The notes under the pieces: model-generated
Seen by the model: the letters and a program-made list of their open reading frames with translations, nothing else
What the model was told of the DNA's origin: nothing
The model's database searches: none
Assembly (NCBI GenBank): GCA_045804265.1
Contig: JBJMNK010000030.1
Location: forward strand, 1-64,000
Direction of reading: 5' to 3'
DNA from: JABFXC01 sp045804265
Lineage (GTDB): Bacteria > Gemmatimonadota > Gemmatimonadetes > Gemmatimonadales > Gemmatimonadaceae
DNA length: 64,000 nt
Part shown: positions 1-8,365 of the stretch, piece by piece
Numbering within the stretch: the stretch's first letter is position 1
Layout of the letters: each line of letters starts with the position of its first letter
Program-made: the position numbers and the translations under genes

Positions 1-423
1 CCCGGACACGACCTGGCCGACGACGCGGCCGCGCACCGCCGGCGCCGACATCCCGGCGGCGAACGGGAGGATCAGCTGCGGCACCACCGTCGTCACGCCG
101 ATCGCGAAGCTGGCCGCGACGAGGATGCCTAACGATACGCTGCCGGCGGCGCCGGCCAGCGACGCGGCGACCGCGACGAGGAGCAGCGCGATCAGCCGCC
201 GACGCTCGACGATGTCGCCGAGCGGGACGAACAGCAGCAAGCCGACGGCGTAACCCGCCTGGGTGAGCGTCGCTACGGCACCGACCGATCGCGGCAACAC
301 GTGAAACGTTGCCGCGATGTCGGAGAGCAGTGGCTGGTTGTAATAGAGGTTCGCGACGCTGACGCCGGCCGCGATCGTGAGCAACCAGATCAGCCGCCGC
401 GGCGGTGTGCCCTGGACGTCCAG
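1..423 (-). CDS. MFS exporter, N-terminal part (runs off window)
   Basis: Read leftwards, an open frame translates with NLYYNQPLLSDIAATF near its start, the first-helix signature of DHA1-type major facilitator drug:proton antiporters. A motif-A-like loop (GDIVERRR) and hydrophobic helices follow, about four membrane segments in all. The rest of the gene lies beyond position 1. No ATG or GTG is available after the in-frame upstream stop; a CTG at 423-421 or a TTG slightly inside is the likely start, so the true start is uncertain. The gene begins just after the stop of the aldo/keto reductase on the same strand, so the two are probably co-transcribed. The substrate cannot be inferred. Confidence 0.8.
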   Translation of the reverse strand, partial: MDVQGTPPRRLIWLLTIAAGVSVANLYYNQPLLSDIAATFHVLPRSVGAVATLTQAGYAVGLLLFVPLGDIVERRRLIALLLVAVAASLAGAAGSVSLGILVAASFAIGVTTVVPQLILPFAAGMSAPAVRGRVVGQVVSG

Positions 424-427
424 CCGC

Positions 428-1309
428 TCAGCCCTTCGTCGCGCTCAGCGCGGCGAGCTCCTTGTCGTCGAGCTGGAGCAGTGCGCCGCCGACGTTCTCC
501 TCGAGATGCGCCACGCTGCCCGTGCCCGGGATGGGCAGCATCACCGGCGAGCGTGCGAGCAGCCACGCCAGCGCGACCTGCGATGGCGTCGCGTCGAGTC
601 GGGCGGCAGCGCGGGCGAGCGGGCTCCCCGGCGCGGCGAGCTTTCCGGTCGCGAGCGGGAACCAGGGGATGAAGCCGATCCTGATCTGCTCGCAGTGCGT
701 GACGACCTGCTCCGACGCGCGATCGACGAGGTTGTAGCGATTCTGCACCGAGACGATCGGCACGATACCACGTGCCTTCTCGAGCTGCGCGACCGACACC
801 TCCGACAACCCGACGTGCGCGATCTTTCCCTCGCGCTGGAGGTCGCGCATCGTCCCGAGCTGATCCTCGGCCGGGACTTTCGGGTCGATGCGATGCAGCT
901 GATAGAGTTGGATGCACTCGAGGCGCAGGCGCTTCAGGCTTCCTTCGCACGCTTTGCGCAAATGCGCAGGATGAGCGTTGGGCTCCCACTGATCGGGGCC
1001 CGGCCGCTCGAGGCCGGCCTTGGTCGCGATGACGAGTCCCGCCGGATAAGGATGCAGTGCCTCGGCGATCAGCGTCTCGCTCACGTGCGGACCGTACGAA
1101 TCGGCGGTGTCGATCAGGTTCACACCGAGCGCGACCGCGCGCCGAAGCACCGCGATTGCTTCACCCTTGTCCTTCGGCGGGCCCCAGATCCCCTTGCCGG
1201 TGATGCGCATCGCGCCGAATCCGAGGCGGTGCACGGGGAGAGAACCGCCGAGCATGAAGGTGCCGCTGCGAACGGCGGGGCGGGAATCGGCGTCAGTCGA
1301 GGCTGTCAT
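428..1309 (-). CDS. aldo/keto reductase family oxidoreductase
   Basis: This is a 293-residue cytoplasmic NADPH-dependent reductase of the AKR superfamily. Visible family features are the catalytic tetrad: Asp67 and Tyr72 in IDTADSYG, Lys97 in VIATKAG, and the His of LYQLHRID. A GTGSVAHLEEN cofactor-binding segment lies near the C terminus. The longer open frame upstream is low-complexity, so the ATG at 1309 (MTASTDADSRP) is chosen. It reaches family length exactly there. Divergent from the kinase gene at 1425 and followed within 5 bases by the MFS gene. Its physiological carbonyl substrate is unknown. Confidence 0.88.
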   Translation of the reverse strand: MTASTDADSRPAVRSGTFMLGGSLPVHRLGFGAMRITGKGIWGPPKDKGEAIAVLRRAVALGVNLIDTADSYGPHVSETLIAEALHPYPAGLVIATKAGLERPGPDQWEPNAHPAHLRKACEGSLKRLRLECIQLYQLHRIDPKVPAEDQLGTMRDLQREGKIAHVGLSEVSVAQLEKARGIVPIVSVQNRYNLVDRASEQVVTHCEQIRIGFIPWFPLATGKLAAPGSPLARAAARLDATPSQVALAWLLARSPVMLPIPGTGSVAHLEENVGGALLQLDDKELAALSATKG

Positions 1310-1391
1310 GGCTCGTGGAGGGATGGCTGAGGAACGACAACGGGGCAAGGGATGTTCCTCAACCCTGCTCGCAGTACCGGCCAAGGTGTCG

Positions 1392-1417
1392 TATACTGGG
1401 AACGTCTCCCCCGGAGG
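1392..1417 (+). promoter_or_regulatory. -10 box and Shine-Dalgarno of the kinase gene
   Basis: TATACT at 1392-1397 resembles a sigma-70 -10 hexamer and sits in the only short AT-richer stretch between the divergent genes. GGAGG at 1413-1417 lies 7 bases before the GTG at 1425 and decides that start. No convincing -35 box is visible, so the promoter part is tentative while the ribosome site is firm. Confidence 0.5.
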
Positions 1418-1424
1418 CACCAGC

Positions 1425-4400
1425 GTGATCGACGTGCGCGACGATCTGGCGACCGCACTCGCGGGCCGGTATGACATCGAGCGGGAGCTCGGTCATGGTG
1501 GGATGGCGATCGTGTATCTCGCGCGCGACGTCCGTCACGGCCGCCACGTGGCGGTGAAGGCGCTGCGCCCCGAGCTGGCCACGACGTTAGGCGCCGAGCG
1601 CTTCCTCCGCGAGATCAACATCGCGGCCCGGTTGACGCACCCGAACATCCTCGCCCTGCACGACTCGGGTGAGGCGGCGGGGATGCTCTACTTCGTCATG
1701 CCGCACGTCGAGGGTGAGACGCTCCGCGAGCGCCTCGAGCGCGAGCACCAGCTGCCGATGGAGGAGGCACTGTCGATCACGCGTCAGGTCGGCCTCGCGC
1801 TCGACTATGCGCACGAGCGCGGGATCGTCCATCGCGACATCAAGCCCGAGAACATCCTCCTCCTCGGCGACCACGTGCTCGTCGCCGACTTCGGCCTGGC
1901 GCGCGCACTGCACACCGCCGGCACACAGCGGCTGACCGAGTCCGCGGTCGCGGTCGGGACGCCCGCCTACATGAGCCCCGAGCAGGCCGCCGCCGATCCC
2001 GACGTCGACGGGCGTGCGGACCTCTACAGCCTCGCCTGCGTCCTCTTCGAGATGGTCGCCGGGATGCCGCCGTTCAAGGGCGCGAACTCGGCCGCGGTGC
2101 TGGCGCAGCACCTGACCGCCAAGCCGCCGTCGATCTGCGCGCAGCGCCCGCACTGCCCGCCTAACGTTGACACGGCGGTGGCGCGCGCGCTGGAGAAGAC
2201 GCCCGCGGACCGGTTCCGGACGGCGGGGGAGTTCGTGGCGGCGATGACGGTTGGCGGCCCGACGACGCTGTCACCCGTGCCACCCGACACGATGCGCTTC
2301 CCCACCAGGCGTCCGTCGCGCCGGGCGCTCATCCTCTCGGCCATCGGCGTCGGACTGGTGGTGGTCGCGGGACTCGCCGGGAAGGTGATGGCGCGATCGC
2401 ACGCAGCCGCGTCGCTGGATCAGGACGGATTCGTCGTGCTGCCACTGACCGCCGTCGATGCCGCCGCGCGCACCGATACGGCGATCGTCGCCCGCGCGGT
2501 CGCCGACGCGTTAGGCGAGTGGGACGGCGTGCATGTCGTCGGCTCACGGGAGATGGCGAGCGAACTGGCGGGCATCGATCATGGCCGGCCGATCACGACG
2601 GTTGAGGCGCTGGCGCTTGGAGCCCGGCTCGGTGTCGCCAACGTCGTCTGGGGCGAGGTCAGCGCCACGCCACAGGATGGCGGGTCCGGCATGACCGTCA
2701 GGCTCAGTCGCTATGACGTCTCGACGGGGACGGTGCTCCGTTCTACGACCCTCGACTATGCCCGCGGGACATCTGGTGCGGTCGCTCGCGCAGCGGCGAA
2801 CGCACTCCTCCGCGGTGACCGACTGCCTCCGATCTTCGGTCGCGGCGACGCGGCGCGCCCATCGCTCACGGCGTGGATCGCATACGATTCCGGCCGCACC
2901 CTGCTCGACCAGTGGGACATTACCGACGCGGCGCGCCAGTTTCGCGCGGCGCTCCGCGCCGACCCGGCCCACGCTGAGGCGAATCTGTGGCTTTCGCTTT
3001 CTGAAATGTGGGCGGCAACCTCGCCCGATCGGTGGCGAGGGGCGGCGCGGCAGGCGTACGATCACAGGGCCCGCTTACGATCGAGCGATACCTTGCTCGC
3101 GGCCGGGCAGCTTGCACTCGCCGAAGGCCGCTACCCTGACGCATGCACCGCATACCGGCGTGTGGTCGCCACCGACTCCACCGGCGTGATCGGGTGGTAC
3201 GGGCTCGGCGAATGCCAGTCGCGAGACTCGCTCGTCGTTCACGACGCGGCCAGTCCGTCCGGATGGAGCTTCCGCGGGAGCATGGAGCAGGCGGTTCGCG
3301 CGTACATGCACGTCGTCGACGAACGCGCGATCGCGCCGCCGACATTCGTGTTCTCGCGACTTTCGCAGCTGCTGTACACCTCCGGGATCCAGCTGCGACC
3401 CGGCCACTCGTCCGGGCCCGAGCGAGTCGAATTTGGCGCATTCCCCTCGCTCGCGCGCGATACCCTCGGCTTCGTCCCGTACCGCCTCGACGATCCGCGC
3501 ATGAGTGTCGACCGGCGAGCCTCCGAAGCGAGAGCGCGGGCACTCGATCGAAACCGCGCGCTCCTCCGGCGATTGTATCGCAGCTGGGCAGCGACTGCGC
3601 CGGCCACGGTGGAGGCGCACACTGCACTGGCCGGGCTCCTCGAGACGCTGGACGAGATCGGGAGCGAGGAACCGAACGAACTCTCGGCGCTGTGGCAGCT
3701 GCATCGTGCGCGAACCTTGTCCAGTGAGCCGGCCGAACGGCGCCGGCTTGCGAAGGACGAGATTCGCCTGCTCGTCAAAGCCGGCAACTGGACGGGCGCG
3801 GCGTCGCTGGTCGATTCCGTTCTTGCCGATGCTGGTGATCCAGCGGCCGACACGACCGGGGTGCTCGCCGGGCCAGCGGCGCTGACGGGCAGAATCCGGA
3901 CGCTGGCGGCGATCCTCCGCGCGCCCGGCGGAGTCACACGGAGCGGGCTGACGCTGCCTAACGGCACACCGCTCGACGCCTCGCCCGCACTCGAGCAGGA
4001 GGCGGCGAATGCGTTCGCCTGGGCGATGATGGGTGCCTGTGGTGACACGGTGGTCGGATACCGCGCGCGCATCGACCGACAGATCGCGAGCTATGTCCCG
4101 GACCCGAAGCGGCGCGACGCGGTGCGCGGCGCCCTGCTGCGGCGGCCGCTCGCCCTGGCCGCGCCCTGCGTCGGGACCGAGGCGCTCGTCCAGATCGATC
4201 CGGCAGGGGACAAGATGGTCATGCTCGAGCAGGCGATCGCCAGGCACGACACCCCAGCCTTCCGGGCGATCTTCGACGGGCTGGTCGCGGCGCGAACGCT
4301 CAACCGTCCGGGCGACACGGCGCTGGACTACACGTTCGTCGAGAGCTGGCTGTTCACGAGCATCGGTGACACCGCGGCCGCGGCGCGGCATCTCGATGCG

Positions 4401-4655
4401 TCGCTCGACGCGCTTCCAACGTTAGGCGCCTTCCTGCTCGACTATCCGTCGCACAGCGCCGCCTTCGTCCGCGCGATGGGGCTCCGGGCGGAAATCGCGG
4501 CAGCATCCGGCGACAGGGCGACCGCGGCGCGATGGGCCCGTCCGGTGACCGTCCTCTGGGCGCATGGCGATCCCGAGGTCCAGCCCTACGTCCGGCGAAT
4601 GTGCGAGCTCGTACCCGGTTGTCATTCGGCACCTGCCAAATCTGCGTCCCGCTAG
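1425..4655 (+). CDS. receptor-type Ser/Thr protein kinase with extracytoplasmic tetratricopeptide-like domain
   Basis: 1076 residues. The N-terminal PknB-type kinase domain (about residues 16-280) has the glycine loop GHGGMAIVY, Lys45 in VAVKAL, HRDIKPEN, DFG, and GTPAYMSPEQ. A single membrane helix follows (ALILSAIGVGLVVVAGLAG, near residue 310). The long remainder contains a segment resembling TolB-like N-terminal domains (FVVLPL...) and helical repeats of TPR type (AEANLWLSLSEMW, LALAEGRY). The architecture predicts a membrane receptor that phosphorylates cytoplasmic targets in response to a signal on the outer face. A longer frame exists upstream, but GGAGG at 1413 and the start of homology favour the GTG at 1425. 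The two lipoprotein genes downstream on the same strand may be functionally linked. Confidence 0.9.
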   Translation: MIDVRDDLATALAGRYDIERELGHGGMAIVYLARDVRHGRHVAVKALRPELATTLGAERFLREINIAARLTHPNILALHDSGEAAGMLYFVMPHVEGETLRERLEREHQLPMEEALSITRQVGLALDYAHERGIVHRDIKPENILLLGDHVLVADFGLARALHTAGTQRLTESAVAVGTPAYMSPEQAAADPDVDGRADLYSLACVLFEMVAGMPPFKGANSAAVLAQHLTAKPPSICAQRPHCPPNVDTAVARALEKTPADRFRTAGEFVAAMTVGGPTTLSPVPPDTMRFPTRRPSRRALILSAIGVGLVVVAGLAGKVMARSHAAASLDQDGFVVLPLTAVDAAARTDTAIVARAVADALGEWDGVHVVGSREMASELAGIDHGRPITTVEALALGARLGVANVVWGEVSATPQDGGSGMTVRLSRYDVSTGTVLRSTTLDYARGTSGAVARAAANALLRGDRLPPIFGRGDAARPSLTAWIAYDSGRTLLDQWDITDAARQFRAALRADPAHAEANLWLSLSEMWAATSPDRWRGAARQAYDHRARLRSSDTLLAAGQLALAEGRYPDACTAYRRVVATDSTGVIGWYGLGECQSRDSLVVHDAASPSGWSFRGSMEQAVRAYMHVVDERAIAPPTFVFSRLSQLLYTSGIQLRPGHSSGPERVEFGAFPSLARDTLGFVPYRLDDPRMSVDRRASEARARALDRNRALLRRLYRSWAATAPATVEAHTALAGLLETLDEIGSEEPNELSALWQLHRARTLSSEPAERRRLAKDEIRLLVKAGNWTGAASLVDSVLADAGDPAADTTGVLAGPAALTGRIRTLAAILRAPGGVTRSGLTLPNGTPLDASPALEQEAANAFAWAMMGACGDTVVGYRARIDRQIASYVPDPKRRDAVRGALLRRPLALAAPCVGTEALVQIDPAGDKMVMLEQAIARHDTPAFRAIFDGLVAARTLNRPGDTALDYTFVESWLFTSIGDTAAAARHLDASLDALPTLGAFLLDYPSHSAAFVRAMGLRAEIAAASGDRATAARWARPVTVLWAHGDPEVQPYVRRMCELVPGCHSAPAKSASR

Positions 4656-4685
4656 CGCCGCGTCCACCCAATGCGAGGTACGAAC

Positions 4686-5585
4686 ATGAGGCAGCAATCT
4701 CGTTGCCGGTATCCTTTCACAGCGCTCCTTGCCCTGCTCGTCCTCGGCGCCGCCGGTTGCGTACAAGGCGGGCTACCGGGAGGGAAAGGGTTCGCGCCGG
4801 ACTCGGAGCTCGACACGGTGGAAGTGGAGGCTGAACGCGACACGCAGCCACCGATCACGCTCGAGCGCAATCGATCCCAGGACGTGGTGATCGCACGCGC
4901 GCCCACGCGGGCACTCACACATCCCATCGATTCGCTCAGCGACGCAGACCTCGTGAAGTACCTCAACTCACTCCACTGGAAGCCGAGCTGGTCGCACTTC
5001 AGCACGCAGAGAGCCAACGCGCCATGCACGCACCGGACGACCGGAGTCCCCTGTGCGAGCGGGGACAGCGCCGATCTTCTCATCCAGCCGGAAGCGGGAA
5101 CCAGCAAGTGGGAACACGACTCCATCCCGCCTAACGGCATCATCGTCGCCCGCGTCATCAATAGAGCGGCTGACGACAGGGACGCGGACAGCCTCGGCTT
5201 CCGCGCCGGCGCGAAAACCTGGTGGGTCGTCGACGACAGCGCCGGAACACTGCGGTCGCGCTTTTTCGTCAGGACCTACGTCCAGAATGCGCCGATCACC
5301 TTCGTCACGAGGACGAGACCCTTCATCAGGTGCGGACACCAGGACGCACCGAGCGGTCGCCCCGCGCGCGGAAAGTTCTGGAACTGCGCGCAGAGCAGTG
5401 CCGACACGCTTCTCGCCGCGGCGTCGGCCGGCAATCGCGCCGGGCGCACTGCCGCTGTCGATGGCCCATTCCATCTCGCGTCGTTCGAGTCGCGCGTCCC
5501 GATGCCGATCGTCCCGCGCCCACTCGCGATGCTAACGGCAGCGTGGGTCACCTGCAGCATGGGCTGCTGTTCGACCGGTCCGTGA
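4686..5585 (+). CDS. cysteine-rich lipoprotein of unknown family, paralogue A
   Basis: 299 residues starting with a lipoprotein signal (FTALLALLVLGAAGC, lipid Cys25). I do not recognise the family. It is clearly paralogous to the next gene: both share SDADLVxYLN, a QPE-G block followed by GI-VAR-IN, a TWWVV or AWWVV segment, and the same C terminus, (A/T)W(V/I)TCS(M/L)GCC. About seven cysteines are in matching positions, which suggests disulphides in the periplasm. The ATG at 4686 is preferred over 4671 because GAGG at 4674-4677 lies at proper distance from it. It follows the kinase gene by 30 bases, so co-transcription is likely. Confidence 0.82.
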   Translation: MRQQSRCRYPFTALLALLVLGAAGCVQGGLPGGKGFAPDSELDTVEVEAERDTQPPITLERNRSQDVVIARAPTRALTHPIDSLSDADLVKYLNSLHWKPSWSHFSTQRANAPCTHRTTGVPCASGDSADLLIQPEAGTSKWEHDSIPPNGIIVARVINRAADDRDADSLGFRAGAKTWWVVDDSAGTLRSRFFVRTYVQNAPITFVTRTRPFIRCGHQDAPSGRPARGKFWNCAQSSADTLLAAASAGNRAGRTAAVDGPFHLASFESRVPMPIVPRPLAMLTAAWVTCSMGCCSTGP

Positions 5586-5628
5586 CCAACGCGCGGAAGC
5601 TCACGATACCCCTGATCCGGAGCACTTC

Positions 5629-6516
5629 ATGCGACTGACGAACCGGGTAGCGCCGACGACCGCGCTCGTGCTGGCCATCTTCTCCCTAGCGGGCTGCGTC
5701 GGTGATTCAGGCGGCGGTGGCAGCCGCGACACAGTGCGCCTCCAGGCGTACAGCGAGCCGGTCGGGGAAGCGGACGACGAGTCTGCTGAGGGGCCACCCA
5801 CGGTGCTTGGCGGCCCATTCGGCAAAGGCGTCGAAACCGGGTATGCCGGTCACACCCTCCCGCTTTCCAGCGTGGCCCTCGAAGACAACATGAGCGACGC
5901 GGATCTCGTCGGCTACCTGAACAAGCTCGTGTACGACCTCAACCTGGAGAATGGACAGCTCATCCTTGCTGACTGCACGAAGAAGGGGAAAGCGTGCGTC
6001 AACGAGGCTGCTCCAATCTTCATCCAGCCCGAAGTGGGGATGAACAAGCTCGACGTGAAAACGATCGACGCGAAGGGAATCGTCGTCGCGCGGTTGATCA
6101 ATTATGACGTCGATGGACGGAAGGATCGCGGCTTTCATATCCCCGCGAGCAGCCGCGCCTGGTGGGTCGTCCGCCTCGGCAGCAACAACGAGCTCGAGTC
6201 ATTGTTCATCGCCCGCGACTTCTCGCAGGCGGGGCAGGTGAAGGTCACCAAGCTGCGCCGGGCCAGATTCGACCCCTGCCCGGATCACCCCCCGGATCCG
6301 TCGCGCCCGTCGATGGCGAGGTGGTGGGACTGCGGATCGAGCAAGCGGTTCGCGCCGCGGCCGCCTGTGAAGACCGCGGCGGCGACGAGCTACCTGCAAT
6401 TCGTCTCGAACCGCGGGAGCGTGAGCGCCGCGATCGGTGCCGCAGGCGACACGGCGATGATCAAGGAGGGCAGCACCTGGATCACCTGCTCGCTCGGGTG
6501 TTGCGTGGCCCAGTAA
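5629..6516 (+). CDS. cysteine-rich lipoprotein of unknown family, paralogue B
   Basis: 295 residues with lipobox SLAGC (lipid Cys23) after the hydrophobic stretch TALVLAIFS. A glycine-rich linker follows, then the same conserved blocks as paralogue A: MSDADLVGYLN, IFIQPEVG, GIVVARLIN, RAWWVV, a W-(D/N)-C pair and the terminal TWITCSLGCC. CGGAG ahead of the ATG is a good ribosome site. The tandem arrangement indicates duplication. A surface-exposed or periplasmic role is inferred from the lipid signal only; no enzymatic motif is seen. It converges with the histidine kinase gene, whose stop is 22 bases away. Confidence 0.82.
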   Translation: MRLTNRVAPTTALVLAIFSLAGCVGDSGGGGSRDTVRLQAYSEPVGEADDESAEGPPTVLGGPFGKGVETGYAGHTLPLSSVALEDNMSDADLVGYLNKLVYDLNLENGQLILADCTKKGKACVNEAAPIFIQPEVGMNKLDVKTIDAKGIVVARLINYDVDGRKDRGFHIPASSRAWWVVRLGSNNELESLFIARDFSQAGQVKVTKLRRARFDPCPDHPPDPSRPSMARWWDCGSSKRFAPRPPVKTAAATSYLQFVSNRGSVSAAIGAAGDTAMIKEGSTWITCSLGCCVAQ

Positions 6517-6537
6517 CGCTCGACGCGACGGCGCTGC

Positions 6538-8013
6538 CTAACGCGCGCCCACCCGGTCCGCCGCGCTGCTCGTCCGCAGCGCGGCGACCGCCGCCGAGGC
6601 GCGCAGCCCGCTGTCAGTCCGCCGCGTATCCGTGCCGCCGGTGAGCGTGAAGTAGAACGTCGTCCCGCGCCCGACCTCGCTCTCGACCCAGATCCGCCCG
6701 CCGTGGGCCTCGACGATCCCCTTCGCGATCGCGAGCCCGAGACCGATGCCTCGGCGGTCGCTGGCGTCGGCCTGCCAGAAGCGGCCGAACACCTGCGACA
6801 GCTGCGACGCGGGAATTCCCCTCCCGGTGTCCGACACTGCAAACCTGATCTGTCCGCCCGCCGGCTCGGCGCGGATCGCGATCCGGCCGCCGGGCGGGGT
6901 GAACTTGATCGCGTTGCCGATCAGGTTCGAGAACACCTGCAGCACGCGCCCGGCGTCGGCGGCGATGATCGGCAGGTCGTCGACGACCGCGCTCTCGAGG
7001 CGCAGGGATCGCTCGTTCGCCAGCGGCCGCAGCATGTCCATCGCCTCGCCGATCAGCGGCTTGATCTCGAGCGGTCGCTTGTCGATGCCGAGCCGGCCCG
7101 ACTCGAACTTCGCGACGTCGAGGAGGTCCTGCACCATCCGCGTCATCCGCTCGCCGGCGCGCTTGATCATCTGCAGTCGCTTGACGCGCTGCTCCTCCTC
7201 CATCGGCACCTCGAGCATCAGGCTCGTGCTCATCGAGATCGTGTGCAGCGGGTTGCGCAGGTCGTGCGAGACGATCTTGAGCACCTGCTCGCGGGCGTCG
7301 ATCGTGAGCTGTGCCTCGCGGTACATCGTCGACAGCGTCGAGCGCTCGACCTGGGTCGTGACGACGCGCTTGACCAGCGTCGCGATCCCCGCGCCTAACG
7401 CTCCGATCAGTATCAGCAGCCCGGACGCGAGCAGGATCTGCACCGGGTCGATCCGCGTCCCGACCGCGGCGTAGCTGAAGATCGCGATCGCCAGCGCGGT
7501 CCCGATGGCCGCCGAGGAGCGCGACAGCCTGAGCGCCCCCGACATCGTGAGCAGCACGCACAGGATCGCGACACAGACGAGCACTCCGGGCGGCGGCGCG
7601 GTCCTGATCCCCCCCGCCGCGAGCGAGGCGATGACGTAGCCGACCCAGATCATCGAGCCGTCGAACGCCGGTCCGGCGTACTGGATCCAGCGTGGACACC
7701 ATCCGCGACGGAGCGCGGTGACGAGTGCGACCGCGAGAGCGAGCGAGATCGCGCCAAGCGCGATGGCGCCGAGCCGGGCGCTTCGCGCTCCGCCCGTGTC
7801 GAACAGCAACCGCCCGAGTGAGATCAGGAAGTACGAACCGACGACGCCCGCCCGCAGCCAGCCGAGCTGCAGCTCGCGCGATCGCGATTCGTCGAGGAGC
7901 AGCCGGTCGATCGAAGGCGCCAGCTCGGGCGGTTCACCCTCCGGTGCGAGCTCCGCGCGCACCGTGCGCTCGATCGAGAGAGCGAGCGCCGCATACGAAT
8001 CACGCGTTTCCAT
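6538..8013 (-). CDS. membrane sensor histidine kinase
   Basis: 491 residues. About six predicted membrane helices lie between residues 51 and 215. They are followed by a dimerisation/phosphoacceptor domain with His250 in KIVSHDLRNPLH, and a HATPase domain with N box NLIGNAIKF, G1 DTGRGIP and G2 GIGLGLAIAKG. There is no PAS or HAMP domain, so the membrane block itself is the likely sensor. No response regulator gene is adjacent (orphan kinase). Its TAG stop lies inside a CGTTAGGC word (6538-6540). The protein autophosphorylates on His and passes phosphate to an unlinked regulator, by family knowledge. Confidence 0.92.
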   Translation of the reverse strand: METRDSYAALALSIERTVRAELAPEGEPPELAPSIDRLLLDESRSRELQLGWLRAGVVGSYFLISLGRLLFDTGGARSARLGAIALGAISLALAVALVTALRRGWCPRWIQYAGPAFDGSMIWVGYVIASLAAGGIRTAPPPGVLVCVAILCVLLTMSGALRLSRSSAAIGTALAIAIFSYAAVGTRIDPVQILLASGLLILIGALGAGIATLVKRVVTTQVERSTLSTMYREAQLTIDAREQVLKIVSHDLRNPLHTISMSTSLMLEVPMEEEQRVKRLQMIKRAGERMTRMVQDLLDVAKFESGRLGIDKRPLEIKPLIGEAMDMLRPLANERSLRLESAVVDDLPIIAADAGRVLQVFSNLIGNAIKFTPPGGRIAIRAEPAGGQIRFAVSDTGRGIPASQLSQVFGRFWQADASDRRGIGLGLAIAKGIVEAHGGRIWVESEVGRGTTFYFTLTGGTDTRRTDSGLRASAAVAALRTSSAADRVGAR

Positions 8014-8149
8014 CGGGACGGTACCAGCAGGAGCCGCCGCGTCGCACAGGACCAGCCCGCGGAAACGGCGCGCCGTACGGCCATACGAATACGACGCCCC
8101 GGGCCGTGGGGCAAGAGCGATCGAGCGGGATGAGGGATGCGAGATGGGG

Positions 8150-8362
8150 AAGCGGGCCCTGCGAAAACGCGGGGCCCATGGATCGGGAGATTGCCCGGAG
8201 AGCGAACCGGCGGGGAGCCCGGGAAAAGAAACTGCCCTGCCACCGCGGAACGAGGACCGCTATGGGAGAGCAGTGTCTATCCCGATTCCCGCGCCCTGTC
8301 GCCTACCCGGCTTTCTCCCGATCCACGGGCCCCGCTGTTTCGTCGGCTCCGCTCCCCCGCCG
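8150..8362. repeat. long imperfect palindromic intergenic element
   Basis: The 352-base gap between the histidine kinase start and the RND pump stop holds no convincing gene. Its right two thirds form a long inverted repeat. 8169-8190 matches the reverse complement of 8314-8335 at 21 of 22 positions, and similarity continues outward (8150-8168 against about 8336-8360) and inward for another dozen bases. The loop is about 120 bases. This could be a non-autonomous mobile element remnant, a REP-type element, or a structured RNA. Part of the adjoining gap (8014-8149) must also hold the histidine kinase promoter, which I cannot pinpoint. Confidence 0.65.
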
Positions 8363-8365
8363 GCT

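Noticed and set aside
1107..1424. N-terminal extension of the kinase gene up to 1107
   Set aside because: It would overlap the divergent aldo/keto reductase coding region, and a strong GGAGG marks GTG 1425 as the start.
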